Shown one piece after another: positions 35,918 through 46,314 of a stretch of 64,000 nucleotides of DNA. Position numbers and translations under genes: made by a program. The notes under the pieces were generated by a model. It was not told where the DNA came from. It saw only the letters and a program-made list of their open reading frames with translations, and ran no database searches. Positions within the stretch are counted from its first letter, which is position 1, and the number at the start of each line of letters is the position of its first letter. The stretch is from Clostridia bacterium (GTDB lineage: Bacteria; Bacillota; Clostridia; Oscillospirales; Acutalibacteraceae), in assembly GCA_017621885.1 (NCBI GenBank), contig JAGASD010000063.1, positions 99,421 to 163,420 of the forward strand, read 5' to 3'.

Positions 35918-36319
35918 ATGAATATAGCATTGATAGCTCACGATTCTAAGAAAGAACTCATGACACAGTTCTGTATTGCATACTGCGGTATTTTAAGCAA
36001 ACATACCATTTGTGCTACAGGTACAACGGGTAAGCTTGTTGCAGAAGCAACGGGTCTTAACATTGAAAGATACCTCAGTGGCTCTCAGGGCGGTGCGCAG
36101 CAGATTGGTTCCCGAATTGCGTGTGATGAGATTGACTTATTGCTCCTTTTCCGCGATCCCCGTAACCCGAAACCGGGTGAGCCCAACGAAACCAATCTCC
36201 TCAGACTTTGTGATGTTCATAATATCCCCGTTGCTACAAATATTGCAACTGCGGAAGCACTCATTCACAGTCTTGAACGCGGTGACCTTGACTGGCGCGA
36301 TATTGTTAATCCCAAATAA
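35918..36319 (+). CDS. mgsA: Methylglyoxal synthase homologue with altered active site
   Basis: 134 residues over the whole MgsA fold: IALIAHDSKKELM, the phosphate-binding ATGTTGKL and the C-terminal HNIPVATNIATAEALI are all present. MgsA converts dihydroxyacetone phosphate to methylglyoxal. However, the loop that in E. coli reads GGDQQ with catalytic base D71 here reads SQGGAQQIG (Ala60), and the E. coli H98 and D101 positions are Gly87 and Asn90. H8, D9 and D80 (E. coli H19, D20, D91) are kept. It may be inactive, or a binding protein or enzyme with a different chemistry. ATG 35918 is behind AAGGAGCG. Confidence 0.82.
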   Translation: MNIALIAHDSKKELMTQFCIAYCGILSKHTICATGTTGKLVAEATGLNIERYLSGSQGGAQQIGSRIACDEIDLLLLFRDPRNPKPGEPNETNLLRLCDVHNIPVATNIATAEALIHSLERGDLDWRDIVNPK

Positions 36320-36330
36320 TTGAAATTTAT

Positions 36331-36366
36331 CGGGTGTGGGCTTATTCCGTCACCCGATTTTTTATT
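36331..36366 (+). terminator. Intrinsic terminator
   Basis: ATCGGGTG/CACCCGAT stem followed by TTTTT between mgsA-like and hisS. Confidence 0.85.
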
Positions 36367-36392
36367 GAAAAAACATTTTTAAGGAGCTTAAT

Positions 36393-37736
36393 ATGGCTGG
36401 TAATATTAAAGCAATCAAAGGTACAAAAGATACCTTACCCTCAGAAAGTTACAAATTACAATACATTGAACAGGCGGCGCTCGATACTGCAAAGGCTTAC
36501 GGATTCCACGAAATGAGGACACCTGTTTTTGAGTATACAGAGCTTTTTGACCGTTCTGTCGGCGAAACAACAGACGTTGTTCAAAAAGAAATGTATACCT
36601 TCAACGATAAAGGCGATCGTTCAATTACCTTGCGTCCCGAAGGTACGGCAGGTGCTGTTCGTGCTTTCCTTGAACATGGACTTTTTAATGAGCCTCTTCC
36701 TCAGAAGGTGTGTTATCTTACTTCCTGCTACCGCTACGAAAAGCCTCAGGCCGGCAGACTCAGAGAATTTCATCAGTTCGGTATTGAGTGCTTCGGCGCA
36801 GCTTCACCCGTTGCGGATGCTGAGATTATTGCTCTTGCTAACAGCTATTTTAATTTCATTGGCATTGAAAAGCTTGCTGTTGAAATAAATTCAATCGGTT
36901 GTCCGGAGTGCAGAAAAAAATACTCAGCGGCTCTCAAGGAGTATTTTGCGGAAAAACAGGGCGAGCTTTGTGAAACCTGTCTTTCAAGACTTGAACGCAA
37001 CCCGATGCGTATTCTTGATTGCAAAAGTCCCGTTTGCTCTGAAATTGCAGAGTCTGCACCGGTAGTTCTTGACTATATTTGCGATGACTGCCGTGAGCAT
37101 TTTGAAAAGCTTCAGAGCTACCTTGATGCTTTGAATATTGAGTATGTTGTTAATCCGCAGATTGTTCGTGGACTTGATTATTACACAAGAACTGTTTTTG
37201 AATTTGTTTCTCTTGATGAAAAAACAAAGGGGCTTGTTCTTGGCGGCGGCGGACGTTACGACGGTCTTATTGAAGAGTTGGGCGGTGCGGCAATGCCTGC
37301 TTGCGGCTTTGCGATGGGTCTTGAACGTCTTCTTATTGCTATGGAAGAAAGCGGTATTCCTTTCCCGGAAGCACCTAAGTGCAATTTGTCAATTGTTACC
37401 GCAGGTGAAAACGCACTTCTCAAAGCGCTTGAAATTTCTTCGGATTTAAGATCAGCCGGTTACAGTGTTAATATTGACACTGTGGGAAGGTCTATTAAAG
37501 CACAGATGAAATACGCAAACAAAATAAACTCTGAATTTACTGTTGTTATTGGTGACAACGAGCTTGAAAGCGGCAAGGCAATGCTCAAATCAATGCAGGA
37601 CGGCACACAGACGGAGGTTGAATTAAACGCTTTTGAAGAAGTCTTTGAAAGAGCGTACCTTGATAAAGCTGTTGCGGCTTTCGGTGAAACTGATTTTTCA
37701 ACACTTACACAGGTAGATTTAAATAATCTTTTTTAA
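36393..37736 (+). CDS. hisS: Histidyl-tRNA synthetase
   Basis: Class II synthetase charging tRNA-His. KGTKDTLP at the N-terminus, motif 2 CYRYEKPQAGRLREFHQFG, the histidine signatures RGLDYYTRTVFEF and GGGGRYDGL, motif 3 GFAMGLERLL, and an anticodon-binding domain over the last ~110 residues. Start behind AAGGAG at 36382. The 447 residues slightly exceed the usual ~420 because of a C-terminal tail. A cyclase-family gene follows ten bases later. Confidence 0.97.
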   Translation: MAGNIKAIKGTKDTLPSESYKLQYIEQAALDTAKAYGFHEMRTPVFEYTELFDRSVGETTDVVQKEMYTFNDKGDRSITLRPEGTAGAVRAFLEHGLFNEPLPQKVCYLTSCYRYEKPQAGRLREFHQFGIECFGAASPVADAEIIALANSYFNFIGIEKLAVEINSIGCPECRKKYSAALKEYFAEKQGELCETCLSRLERNPMRILDCKSPVCSEIAESAPVVLDYICDDCREHFEKLQSYLDALNIEYVVNPQIVRGLDYYTRTVFEFVSLDEKTKGLVLGGGGRYDGLIEELGGAAMPACGFAMGLERLLIAMEESGIPFPEAPKCNLSIVTAGENALLKALEISSDLRSAGYSVNIDTVGRSIKAQMKYANKINSEFTVVIGDNELESGKAMLKSMQDGTQTEVELNAFEEVFERAYLDKAVAAFGETDFSTLTQVDLNNLF

Positions 37737-37746
37737 GGATGTTTCT

Positions 37747-38358
37747 ATGGAGATTATAGATATTTCAAGGGATTTAATAAAAACTCCCGTTTATCCCGGC
37801 GACCCTGAAGGGTACGTTGACCCGATTTTCAGTCTAAGGGCAGGGGATAACTGTAACCTTAATTCAATATACACCTGTCTTCACACGGCAACACACGTTG
37901 ATGCGCCCTTGCATTTTATTGACGGTGGGGTTACCATTGACGTATTTCCGCCCGATTTATTTATTGGCGAATGCGTTGTGGTTGAGGCACCTCCGGGACC
38001 TATTACAGGGGCTTTTGCTGAAGAAAATTTTCCGTGGCAGGATGCAGAGCGTTTGCTTATAAAAGGAAACGGTCTTTCATACCTTATGGAAAGCAGTGCA
38101 TACTATGTTGTGGATTCGGGAATAAAGCTCGTTGGTACTGATTCACAAACCATAGGTATTTCCGGCTCTAACCAGATTGTTCACCGTGCTCTTCTTACTT
38201 CAAATATTCCTATAATTGAGGGGCTCGACCTTTCTGCCGTTGAGCCCGGCAGATATTTCCTTATGGCTCAGCCCCTGAAAATTTCAGGAGTTGAAGCAGC
38301 ACCGTGCAGAGCGGTACTGGTTAAGGACCATCTCTTCTGGTCAGGCTCCCGAAATTGA
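37747..38358 (+). CDS. Cyclase-family (kynurenine formamidase-like) metal hydrolase
   Basis: 203 residues of the cyclase/KynB superfamily, Zn- or Mn-dependent amide or lactone hydrolases. The signature HTGTHVDAPLHF appears as HTATHVDAPLHF near residue 47, with a conserved DSGIKLVGTDSQTIG block. No tryptophan-degradation genes are in view, so the kynurenine substrate should not be assumed. Likely co-transcribed with hisS. Confidence 0.85.
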   Translation: MEIIDISRDLIKTPVYPGDPEGYVDPIFSLRAGDNCNLNSIYTCLHTATHVDAPLHFIDGGVTIDVFPPDLFIGECVVVEAPPGPITGAFAEENFPWQDAERLLIKGNGLSYLMESSAYYVVDSGIKLVGTDSQTIGISGSNQIVHRALLTSNIPIIEGLDLSAVEPGRYFLMAQPLKISGVEAAPCRAVLVKDHLFWSGSRN

Positions 38359-38362
38359 AAGC

Positions 38363-38546
38363 TTCACGTGTCTTTTGCCTTTTGCTCACCACTCGCGTAT
38401 CATATACGCGTCGGTCTCGCAAAGCGACAAAACACGCGCAAATCTTTAAATTTACTTAACTATACACGTGGATTTTGTTCCTTCAAGCCCTCAATGTAAA
38501 AGGACTCGGCTCTTGAAATAAAGGACAAAAGCTATGTGTATTTTTT
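38363..38546 (+). ncRNA. Candidate structured RNA ending in a long-hairpin terminator
   Basis: Two large hairpins can be drawn by eye. First, 38367-38436: an outer stem joins CGTGTCTTTTGCC to GCGACAAAACACG, with an inner perfect CGCGTAT/ATACGCG stem closed by CAT. Second, 38462-38541: ATACAC/GTGTAT, then TTTTGTTCC/GGACAAAA, then TTCAAG/CTTGAA, followed by TTTTTT. No coding frame fits. It may be a small RNA, or the trailer of the hisS operon; no known class was recognised. Confidence 0.5.
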
Positions 38547-38644
38547 AATATAAAGCATCCGAAAAATTCAAAAAAAATTAATTGAAAAACTATTGATTTA
38601 TTATAACAAAGGGTATATATTAACCATTGATAGGAGTAATTTTT

Positions 38645-38887
38645 ATGCGATTAGATAAATATTTAAAGGTGTCACGCATCATAAAAAGGCGTACTGTTGC
38701 CAATGAGGTTTGTGACGCCAAGCACGTAGAGGTTAACGGGAAAATTGCCCGTGCCTCTTATGATGTTAAAATTGGTGATGTCATTGCAATTCAGATGGGC
38801 TCAAATCTTACAAAATATAAGGTCTTATCTGTTAATGAGTATGCTAAAAAAGATGATGCTGCCAATATGTATGAGGTGATCAGCTGA
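38645..38887 (+). CDS. rqcP: S4-domain ribosome quality-control factor RqcP (YabO)
   Basis: 80-residue S4 RNA-binding protein closely following the YabO/RqcP pattern: MRLDKYLKVSRIIKRRTVANEV at the start and YDVKIGDVIAI after the S4 core. Such proteins help RqcH add C-terminal Ala tails to stalled nascent chains on the 50S subunit. ATG 38645 is set by AGGAG eight bases ahead. Only one base separates its stop from atpI, so it is the first gene of the ATP synthase operon. Confidence 0.88.
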   Translation: MRLDKYLKVSRIIKRRTVANEVCDAKHVEVNGKIARASYDVKIGDVIAIQMGSNLTKYKVLSVNEYAKKDDAANMYEVIS

Positions 38888-38888
38888 A

Positions 38889-39212
38889 ATGAATGATGTA
38901 TTAGGTACGGTTATTACTTTTACGGCAGGTGTGGGAATAACCGCATTAAACTATTTAGTTTCCAAATACGTTTTACAGAAAAGTCCCGATAAATTTGCAA
39001 TGACTTCAGTTATAAAGCAAATTATAAATGTGTCTTTTCTTGTGGCAGTTTATATGTTAAGCGACTATTTACCATGGAACTTTACATATTTAATCGTAGG
39101 TGCAGTATTGGGTATAACATTGCCTATGATTGTTTTTACGCGAAAGCTTGTAAAACTAAACGAAGCAAGGTGCGATGCTCCCAAGTGTAAAGAGGGTGAA
39201 AAGAATGGGTGA
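38889..39212 (+). CDS. atpI: ATP synthase protein I-like membrane protein
   Basis: 107 residues with three to four hydrophobic segments (about 4-24, 44-60, 64-85). AtpI proteins help assemble the c-ring and are poorly conserved; the assignment comes mainly from its place directly before atpB and its size. The atpB start lies inside its last codons (eight-base overlap). Confidence 0.7.
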   Translation: MNDVLGTVITFTAGVGITALNYLVSKYVLQKSPDKFAMTSVIKQIINVSFLVAVYMLSDYLPWNFTYLIVGAVLGITLPMIVFTRKLVKLNEARCDAPKCKEGEKNG

Positions 39213-39873
39213 AAAATCAGAGGTCATTATTGAAATTTTAGGCTTCCTTGACGTAACCGGTGAGGTTATCGGAATGTGGATTATTTTAGGATTAATAACC
39301 TTAATCTCGTTGATTGTCAAGCTTACACTTAAGGAGAGACCCGGTAAATTTCAAAATATTATTGAAACGGGTGTCGAATACCTTGATAATTTCTTTGGCG
39401 ATAACTTAGGCAAAAAGAAATCGAGGAAATATTTTACGTTTCTTGCTTCGCTTTTTGTTTTCATTATTTTTTCAAACTATTCGGGTCTTTTCCCCGGTGT
39501 AGGTATTACGGAATATGTTAAGGCACCGACCTCGTCGCTTTCGGTGACTGCCGGATTAGGTATAATAACCTTCATTTTCCTGCAGGTGTCGGCTTTGCGC
39601 CATAGTGTGAAGCATTATTTCAAGCGCTTTGTCAGTCCTATGTTCATTATGTTGCCTTTATTGTTGCTTGATGAAATTATCAAGCCTGCTTCTCTGGCGT
39701 TGCGTTTGTACGGTAATATTTTCGGTGAAGAAATGGTAACTGAAGAACTTTACGATATTTTGCCGATAGGCGCTCCGGCTATAATGATGATACTGTCATT
39801 GCTGTTTTGTGCATTACAGGCGGTGGTATTTACCATGCTTGTGTCAATATACCTCGATGAGGTTACCGAATAA
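39205..39873 (+). CDS. atpB: F1Fo ATP synthase subunit a
   Basis: Membrane subunit that forms the ion half-channels beside the c-ring. LALRLYGNIFGEEMV near the C-terminal third contains the essential stator Arg and conserved Asn. Five to six helices. ATG 39205 (MGEKSEVIIEILG) is chosen because GAGGGTG lies ahead of it; the open frame upstream runs inside atpI. Confidence 0.93.
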   Translation: MGEKSEVIIEILGFLDVTGEVIGMWIILGLITLISLIVKLTLKERPGKFQNIIETGVEYLDNFFGDNLGKKKSRKYFTFLASLFVFIIFSNYSGLFPGVGITEYVKAPTSSLSVTAGLGIITFIFLQVSALRHSVKHYFKRFVSPMFIMLPLLLLDEIIKPASLALRLYGNIFGEEMVTEELYDILPIGAPAIMMILSLLFCALQAVVFTMLVSIYLDEVTE

Positions 39874-39903
39874 TAAAAAATATTTTTAAAGGAGAAATAT
39901 AAA

Positions 39904-40134
39904 ATGGAAAATTCAGGAATTATCGCTATTGCAGCAGCTATTGCCATCGCTATCAGTACGCTCGGGCCGGCGATCGGTCAGGGTCTTACGGCTAAAGCCG
40001 CTATGGAAGGCATCGCAAGACAGCCCGACGCAGCGAAAGATATTCGTTCAACTCTTATTATATCTCTTGCTCTTATGGAAGCCTTGACGATTTACGGGTT
40101 ACTTATCAGCTTTATGCTTGTTTCAAAAATCTAA
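39904..40134 (+). CDS. atpE: F1Fo ATP synthase subunit c
   Basis: 76-residue hairpin that oligomerises into the rotor ring. The polar loop is [12 protein letters not shown]; the ion-binding carboxylate is E59 in [13 protein letters not shown]. The residues after E59 are Ala-Leu, not the Ser-Thr of sodium-binding c subunits; EALTIYGL is the chloroplast/cyanobacterial proton type, so proton coupling is predicted. AAAGGAG ribosome site at 39889. Confidence 0.96.
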   Translation: MENSGIIAIAAAIAIAISTLGPAIGQGLTAKAAMEGIARQPDAAKDIRSTLIISLALMEALTIYGLLISFMLVSKI

Positions 40135-40145
40135 GGGTGAGATAA

Positions 40146-40565
40146 ATGAATATACAAATTTCTGTCGTAATATGGACTGTAATTTGTTTTGCTCTTCTGA
40201 TGGTTATTTTACGCAACTTGCTTTTTAAACCATTGCTTAAGGTTATGGATGAGCGGAGCGTTCATCTTGAAAATGCCCGTAAGAAAAAGTCAGAGATAGA
40301 TGAAGCTATCCGAGAGCAGGAAGAGAAGCTTTGTCAACAACAGACGGATTACCTCGAAAAGCAGAAAAAGGAAATATCCGAAAGGCTTGCGAGTATTCAG
40401 GCTGAAAGCAAAAATGCCGTTATAGAAGCGAGAAGAAAAAGCCTTTCCGATGTAAAGGCTTACCGTAAGTCTATGGACGCTGAACGTGAAAAAACAGTAA
40501 GCGATGTCAGCGCGAATGCCAAGAGCATAGCAGAAGCTTTTGCCCGACGGATCATTTCAAGATAA
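40146..40565 (+). CDS. atpF: F1Fo ATP synthase subunit b
   Basis: Peripheral-stalk subunit: one transmembrane helix (about 5-26), then a continuous charged coiled-coil to the end (LLKVMDERSVHLENARKKK...). At 139 residues it is shorter than E. coli b (156). Its partner stalk is probably the N-terminal part of the next gene's fusion protein. Confidence 0.9.
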   Translation: MNIQISVVIWTVICFALLMVILRNLLFKPLLKVMDERSVHLENARKKKSEIDEAIREQEEKLCQQQTDYLEKQKKEISERLASIQAESKNAVIEARRKSLSDVKAYRKSMDAEREKTVSDVSANAKSIAEAFARRIISR

Positions 40566-40577
40566 GGGGCGGTATTT

Positions 40578-42809
40578 ATGGAAATCCAATATGTTATCAT
40601 AAACTTTTTGATAGTTGCCGCCATTGTATTCTTTGCAGGCAGAAAAACAATTAAGTCCATTTTTTCAAAACGTTTAAAGAGAATTGACGATGAACTTGAG
40701 GAAATTGCTCGGATTGAAGCAATGAAAATTCCCGCGATTGAAGATTTTAAACCTGACTCCGAAAACGAGATATTTTCCGAAGAAATTGAGAAAGCAACTC
40801 GTGATGCACAGGCGAAAATCTTAAGGATAGAAGCCTTTAGTAAACGAGAATGTCACGAAATTCATAAGGAAGCCGTTGAAAAAGCGGGTGTGGAAATCTT
40901 TAACACAATTAAAAGCAGTGTTGCCGAGTTATTTTCGCAGGAACCGTATCTCAGCGATTTAAGAGCCCATGAGGCCGATATGGTAGATGATATTCTTAAG
41001 GAGGTAAAGCTTACCCCCGGTGACTTGACATACTTAAAGCATCACGATGTTTTGTACGTTACGCTGACATCGGCGCACAAGCTTTCCAATGATATTGTTA
41101 ATAAGGTTGATGAGTTTACAACTGATATGCTTAACCGGGTTAACGGCGCGACTTCCCTTTGGGTGCGCGAGGATCCTTCGCTTATCGGTGGTCTTAAATT
41201 GAGAATCGGTGATACTGTGTATGATTGCACAGTTGCAGAGGACCTTTACCGTTACGAAAAAAGTCTGTGTAGAGATATTCCGTTCAGTACATCGGGAAAT
41301 GACATCTTGTATGAGTTTACCCATAAGGCGGAAGTATTCAAGCCGAAGATTCACATATATCAGCTCGGTCGAGTTATGACCGTTTCTGACGGTATTTGCT
41401 GGATGGACGGTCTTGCTGATATTATGTACGGAGAGGTTATAGAATTTGAATGTGGCGAGCGAGGAATGGTTCTTGACATACAGCACAACCGCATAGGCTG
41501 TGTGGTTTTCGGTGAGTATGAGAATATCGAAAGCGGCAGTCGTGTAAGGCGTGTGGGCAGAATCGCCTCTGTCCCTGTAGGCGATGAGCTTCTGGGCAGG
41601 GTAGTTGACTCTATAGGTAATCCTATAGATGGTGAAGGCTACATTATCACCGAGGAGCGCAGACCCATTGAGTTTAAGGCTCCGGCAATTCTTGACCGCC
41701 AAGGTGTAAGCGAGCCTCTTCAGACAGGCTTAAAAGCCGTGGATGCACTTGTGCCTATTGGCAAGGGGCAGCGCGAGCTTATAATTGGTGACAGGCAGAC
41801 TGGTAAAAGTGCTGTTGCCGTTGATGCTATCATAAATCAAAAGGGCAAGGGCACAGTTTGTATATATGTTGCCATAGGTCAGAAGGAAACTACAGTTTCC
41901 GAAATTAGAGAAACTCTGGAAAAGAATGGTGCTTTAGATTATACCGTTATCGTTGCGGCAACTGCTTCCGGTTCAGCGGCTACACAATATATAGCGCCAT
42001 TTAGCGCCACAGCCATGGGTGAGCATTTTATGTACAACGGCAGAGATGTGCTTATTGTGTATGATGATTTGTCAAAGCACGCCGTTGCATACCGCGAGCT
42101 TTCTCTTCTTTTGCACAGACCCTCAGGCAGAGAAGCTTATCCCGGTGATATTTTCTATTTGCATTCCAGATTGCTTGAGCGCTCTGCAAAATTATCTGAG
42201 GAATTAGGTGGCGGTTCTATGACGGCGTTGCCTATTATAGAAACGCAGGCGGGCGATATATCGGCATATATCCCCACTAACGTTATATCAATTACAGATG
42301 GTCAGATTTTCCTCGATACAGAACTGTTTAATGAGGGTCAGCGCCCTGCTATTAACGTTGGCCTTTCGGTTTCCCGTGTAGGCGGTTCAGCTCAAACAAA
42401 ATTAATGAAGCAGGTCTCCTCAAATCTTCGTACAAGACTTGCGCAGTACCGTGAATTGGCAGGCTTTATGCAGTTCGGAGCAGAAGTGGATTCTGAGACC
42501 GCAAAAACGATTGAATCGGGTCGACGCTTGACGGAGGCTTTGAAGCAGCCCCGCTATAAGCCCCTTCCCGATAAATATCAGGTATTGCTTCTTTTTGCTA
42601 TTGCAGAAGGGTATTCAAATGATGTTGATGTAAATTCTATGGAAGAATTCGAAGCAGCACTTTATAAATATTTCGAAGCTGAGCAATCCGAGGTTATAAA
42701 AATTCTCGAAAAAGGCGAAAAACTTGACAAGGAAAATCAAGACAAACTACGCGAGGCTTTGAGCGAATTCAAGTTGATGGGAGTTGAACCTCGTACGCCA
42801 CAAAATTAA
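40578..42809 (+). CDS. atpA: Fused b-like stalk / delta C-terminal domain / alpha subunit of F1Fo ATP synthase
   Basis: One frame of 743 codons replaces atpH and atpA. Residues 5-20 form a transmembrane helix, 25-140 a charged helical stalk like subunit b, and about 145-230 match the delta C-terminal domain: TLTSAHKLSNDIVNKV, then REDPSLIGGLKLRIGDTVYD and VAEDLYRYEKSL, parallel to the VDxSLIGGxxIRxGDxxxDGSV...L block of delta. From about 245 the full alpha subunit follows: YQLGRVMTVSDGI, P-loop GDRQTGKS at 404-411, GLSVSRVGGSAQT with the arginine finger, and SGRRLTEALKQPRY. The usual delta N-terminal six-helix domain that binds alpha is not obvious. AAGGGG lies seven bases before the ATG. No frameshift or internal ATG with a ribosome site occurs at the delta/alpha joint; a TTG at 41307 is the only candidate internal start. 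Confidence 0.92.
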   Translation: MEIQYVIINFLIVAAIVFFAGRKTIKSIFSKRLKRIDDELEEIARIEAMKIPAIEDFKPDSENEIFSEEIEKATRDAQAKILRIEAFSKRECHEIHKEAVEKAGVEIFNTIKSSVAELFSQEPYLSDLRAHEADMVDDILKEVKLTPGDLTYLKHHDVLYVTLTSAHKLSNDIVNKVDEFTTDMLNRVNGATSLWVREDPSLIGGLKLRIGDTVYDCTVAEDLYRYEKSLCRDIPFSTSGNDILYEFTHKAEVFKPKIHIYQLGRVMTVSDGICWMDGLADIMYGEVIEFECGERGMVLDIQHNRIGCVVFGEYENIESGSRVRRVGRIASVPVGDELLGRVVDSIGNPIDGEGYIITEERRPIEFKAPAILDRQGVSEPLQTGLKAVDALVPIGKGQRELIIGDRQTGKSAVAVDAIINQKGKGTVCIYVAIGQKETTVSEIRETLEKNGALDYTVIVAATASGSAATQYIAPFSATAMGEHFMYNGRDVLIVYDDLSKHAVAYRELSLLLHRPSGREAYPGDIFYLHSRLLERSAKLSEELGGGSMTALPIIETQAGDISAYIPTNVISITDGQIFLDTELFNEGQRPAINVGLSVSRVGGSAQTKLMKQVSSNLRTRLAQYRELAGFMQFGAEVDSETAKTIESGRRLTEALKQPRYKPLPDKYQVLLLFAIAEGYSNDVDVNSMEEFEAALYKYFEAEQSEVIKILEKGEKLDKENQDKLREALSEFKLMGVEPRTPQN

Positions 42810-42867
42810 ATTTTTCGGCACAATCAAAGTGTTCAATTTCCATCAGTCTAAGAAGAAGGTTTAACAA

Positions 42868-45399
<2,532 letters not shown>

Positions 45400-45531
45400 C
45401 ATATAGGGGGGTGTAAAAAAGATTTGTTTTTACAGCCTCTGCTTTTATTTTAGAATCATGGCGAATTAACTAATGTACTCAATAAAAAAATCGGCAATGT
45501 ACCAAAAATTAGTAAACTTGCATAAAAGTTA

Positions 45532-45560
45532 TTGACAACTGCGTAAAAAAATGATAATAT
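45532..45560 (+). promoter_or_regulatory. Promoter of hpf
   Basis: TTGACA, 17 bases, TAATAT (or GATAAT at 15-base spacing), 40 bases before the start. Confidence 0.7.
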
Positions 45561-45599
45561 CCAATTGAAAAGAGAATAAACCACAGAAAGGGTGTTTTT

Positions 45600-46127
45600 A
45601 TGAACATTACAATCGTTGGCCGTAAATGCAACCCCCGTGAAGATTTTCGCTTGCGCGCAGAAAAGCGCCTCGGTAAAGTTGAAAAGCTTTTTGGCGAAGA
45701 GGCTTCCGCAAAAGTGACTGCCACTGTTGAAAAAACATGTCATATTGTGGAGGTAACCGTCACTAAAAGCGGTATGATTTTCCGTGCGGAAGAAAGCGCA
45801 GAAAATATGCTTGATGCCCTTGATGCTTGTGTTGATTCCCTTATCAGACAAATCAGAAAAAATAAAACAAGGCTTGATAAAAAGCTTCATTCAGCAGTCC
45901 TTGAAGATTTTATGGATTATGATGTTGATGAAGAGACAGATTTTCAGGTAATAAGGGAAAAAACGGTTGCTCTCAAGCCGCAGAGCGTTGAAGAAGCCAT
46001 TCTCCAGATGAATTTGCTGGGTCATCAGTTTTATATGTTCCTTAACGCAGAAACTGATGAAATTAACGTTGTTTACAAACGTAATGCAAACGGTTATGGC
46101 TTGATTTCCCCGGATATTGACAAATAA
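45600..46127 (+). CDS. hpf: Ribosome hibernation promoting factor, long form
   Basis: Binds the 30S decoding region and, through its C-terminal domain, pairs 70S ribosomes into inactive 100S dimers in starving cells. The N-terminal ~95 residues are the HPF/RaiA fold (MNITIVGRKCNPREDF...DALDACVDSLIRQIRK); a ~30-residue linker leads to the C-terminal dimerisation domain with VIREKTVALKPQSVEEAI and MNLLGHQFYMFLNAET. Own promoter and terminator, so monocistronic. Confidence 0.95.
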   Translation: MNITIVGRKCNPREDFRLRAEKRLGKVEKLFGEEASAKVTATVEKTCHIVEVTVTKSGMIFRAEESAENMLDALDACVDSLIRQIRKNKTRLDKKLHSAVLEDFMDYDVDEETDFQVIREKTVALKPQSVEEAILQMNLLGHQFYMFLNAETDEINVVYKRNANGYGLISPDIDK

Positions 46128-46167
46128 AAATATTAAATTAAATATTAGACGTTTTTTAGCTTCTTTC

Positions 46168-46207
46168 AAAAGCAACAGACTGCTTCACGGCAGTCTGTTG
46201 CTTTTTT
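46168..46207 (+). terminator. Intrinsic terminator
   Basis: AAGCAACAGACTGC/GCAGTCTGTTGCTT stem with TTTTTT after hpf. Confidence 0.92.
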
Positions 46208-46241
46208 CGGAATAATAATTTGTATAAATTTATGGTAATTT

Positions 46242-46271
46242 GTTGCAAAAAGCAAAAATGAATTGTATAAT
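46242..46271 (+). promoter_or_regulatory. Promoter of the zinc-ribbon/SH3 protein
   Basis: TTGCAA, 18 bases, TATAAT; GGAGGAG ribosome site follows. Confidence 0.7.
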
Positions 46272-46314
46272 ATGATGTGTATTTTAAATAAAAACTTTTT
46301 AAGGAGGAGTTTTT

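Noticed and set aside
38627-38644. Longer start for rqcP
   Set aside because: The extra six codons overlap the AGGAG ribosome site, and homologues start at MRLDKYLK.
41307-41309. Separate atpA gene starting at TTG
   Set aside because: Kept only as a hypothesis: no clear Shine-Dalgarno sequence, and the frame is continuous with the delta-like region.
45413-45435. Terminator after atpC
   Set aside because: GTAAAAA/TTTTTAC is an AT-only stem with a six-base loop; too weak to claim.
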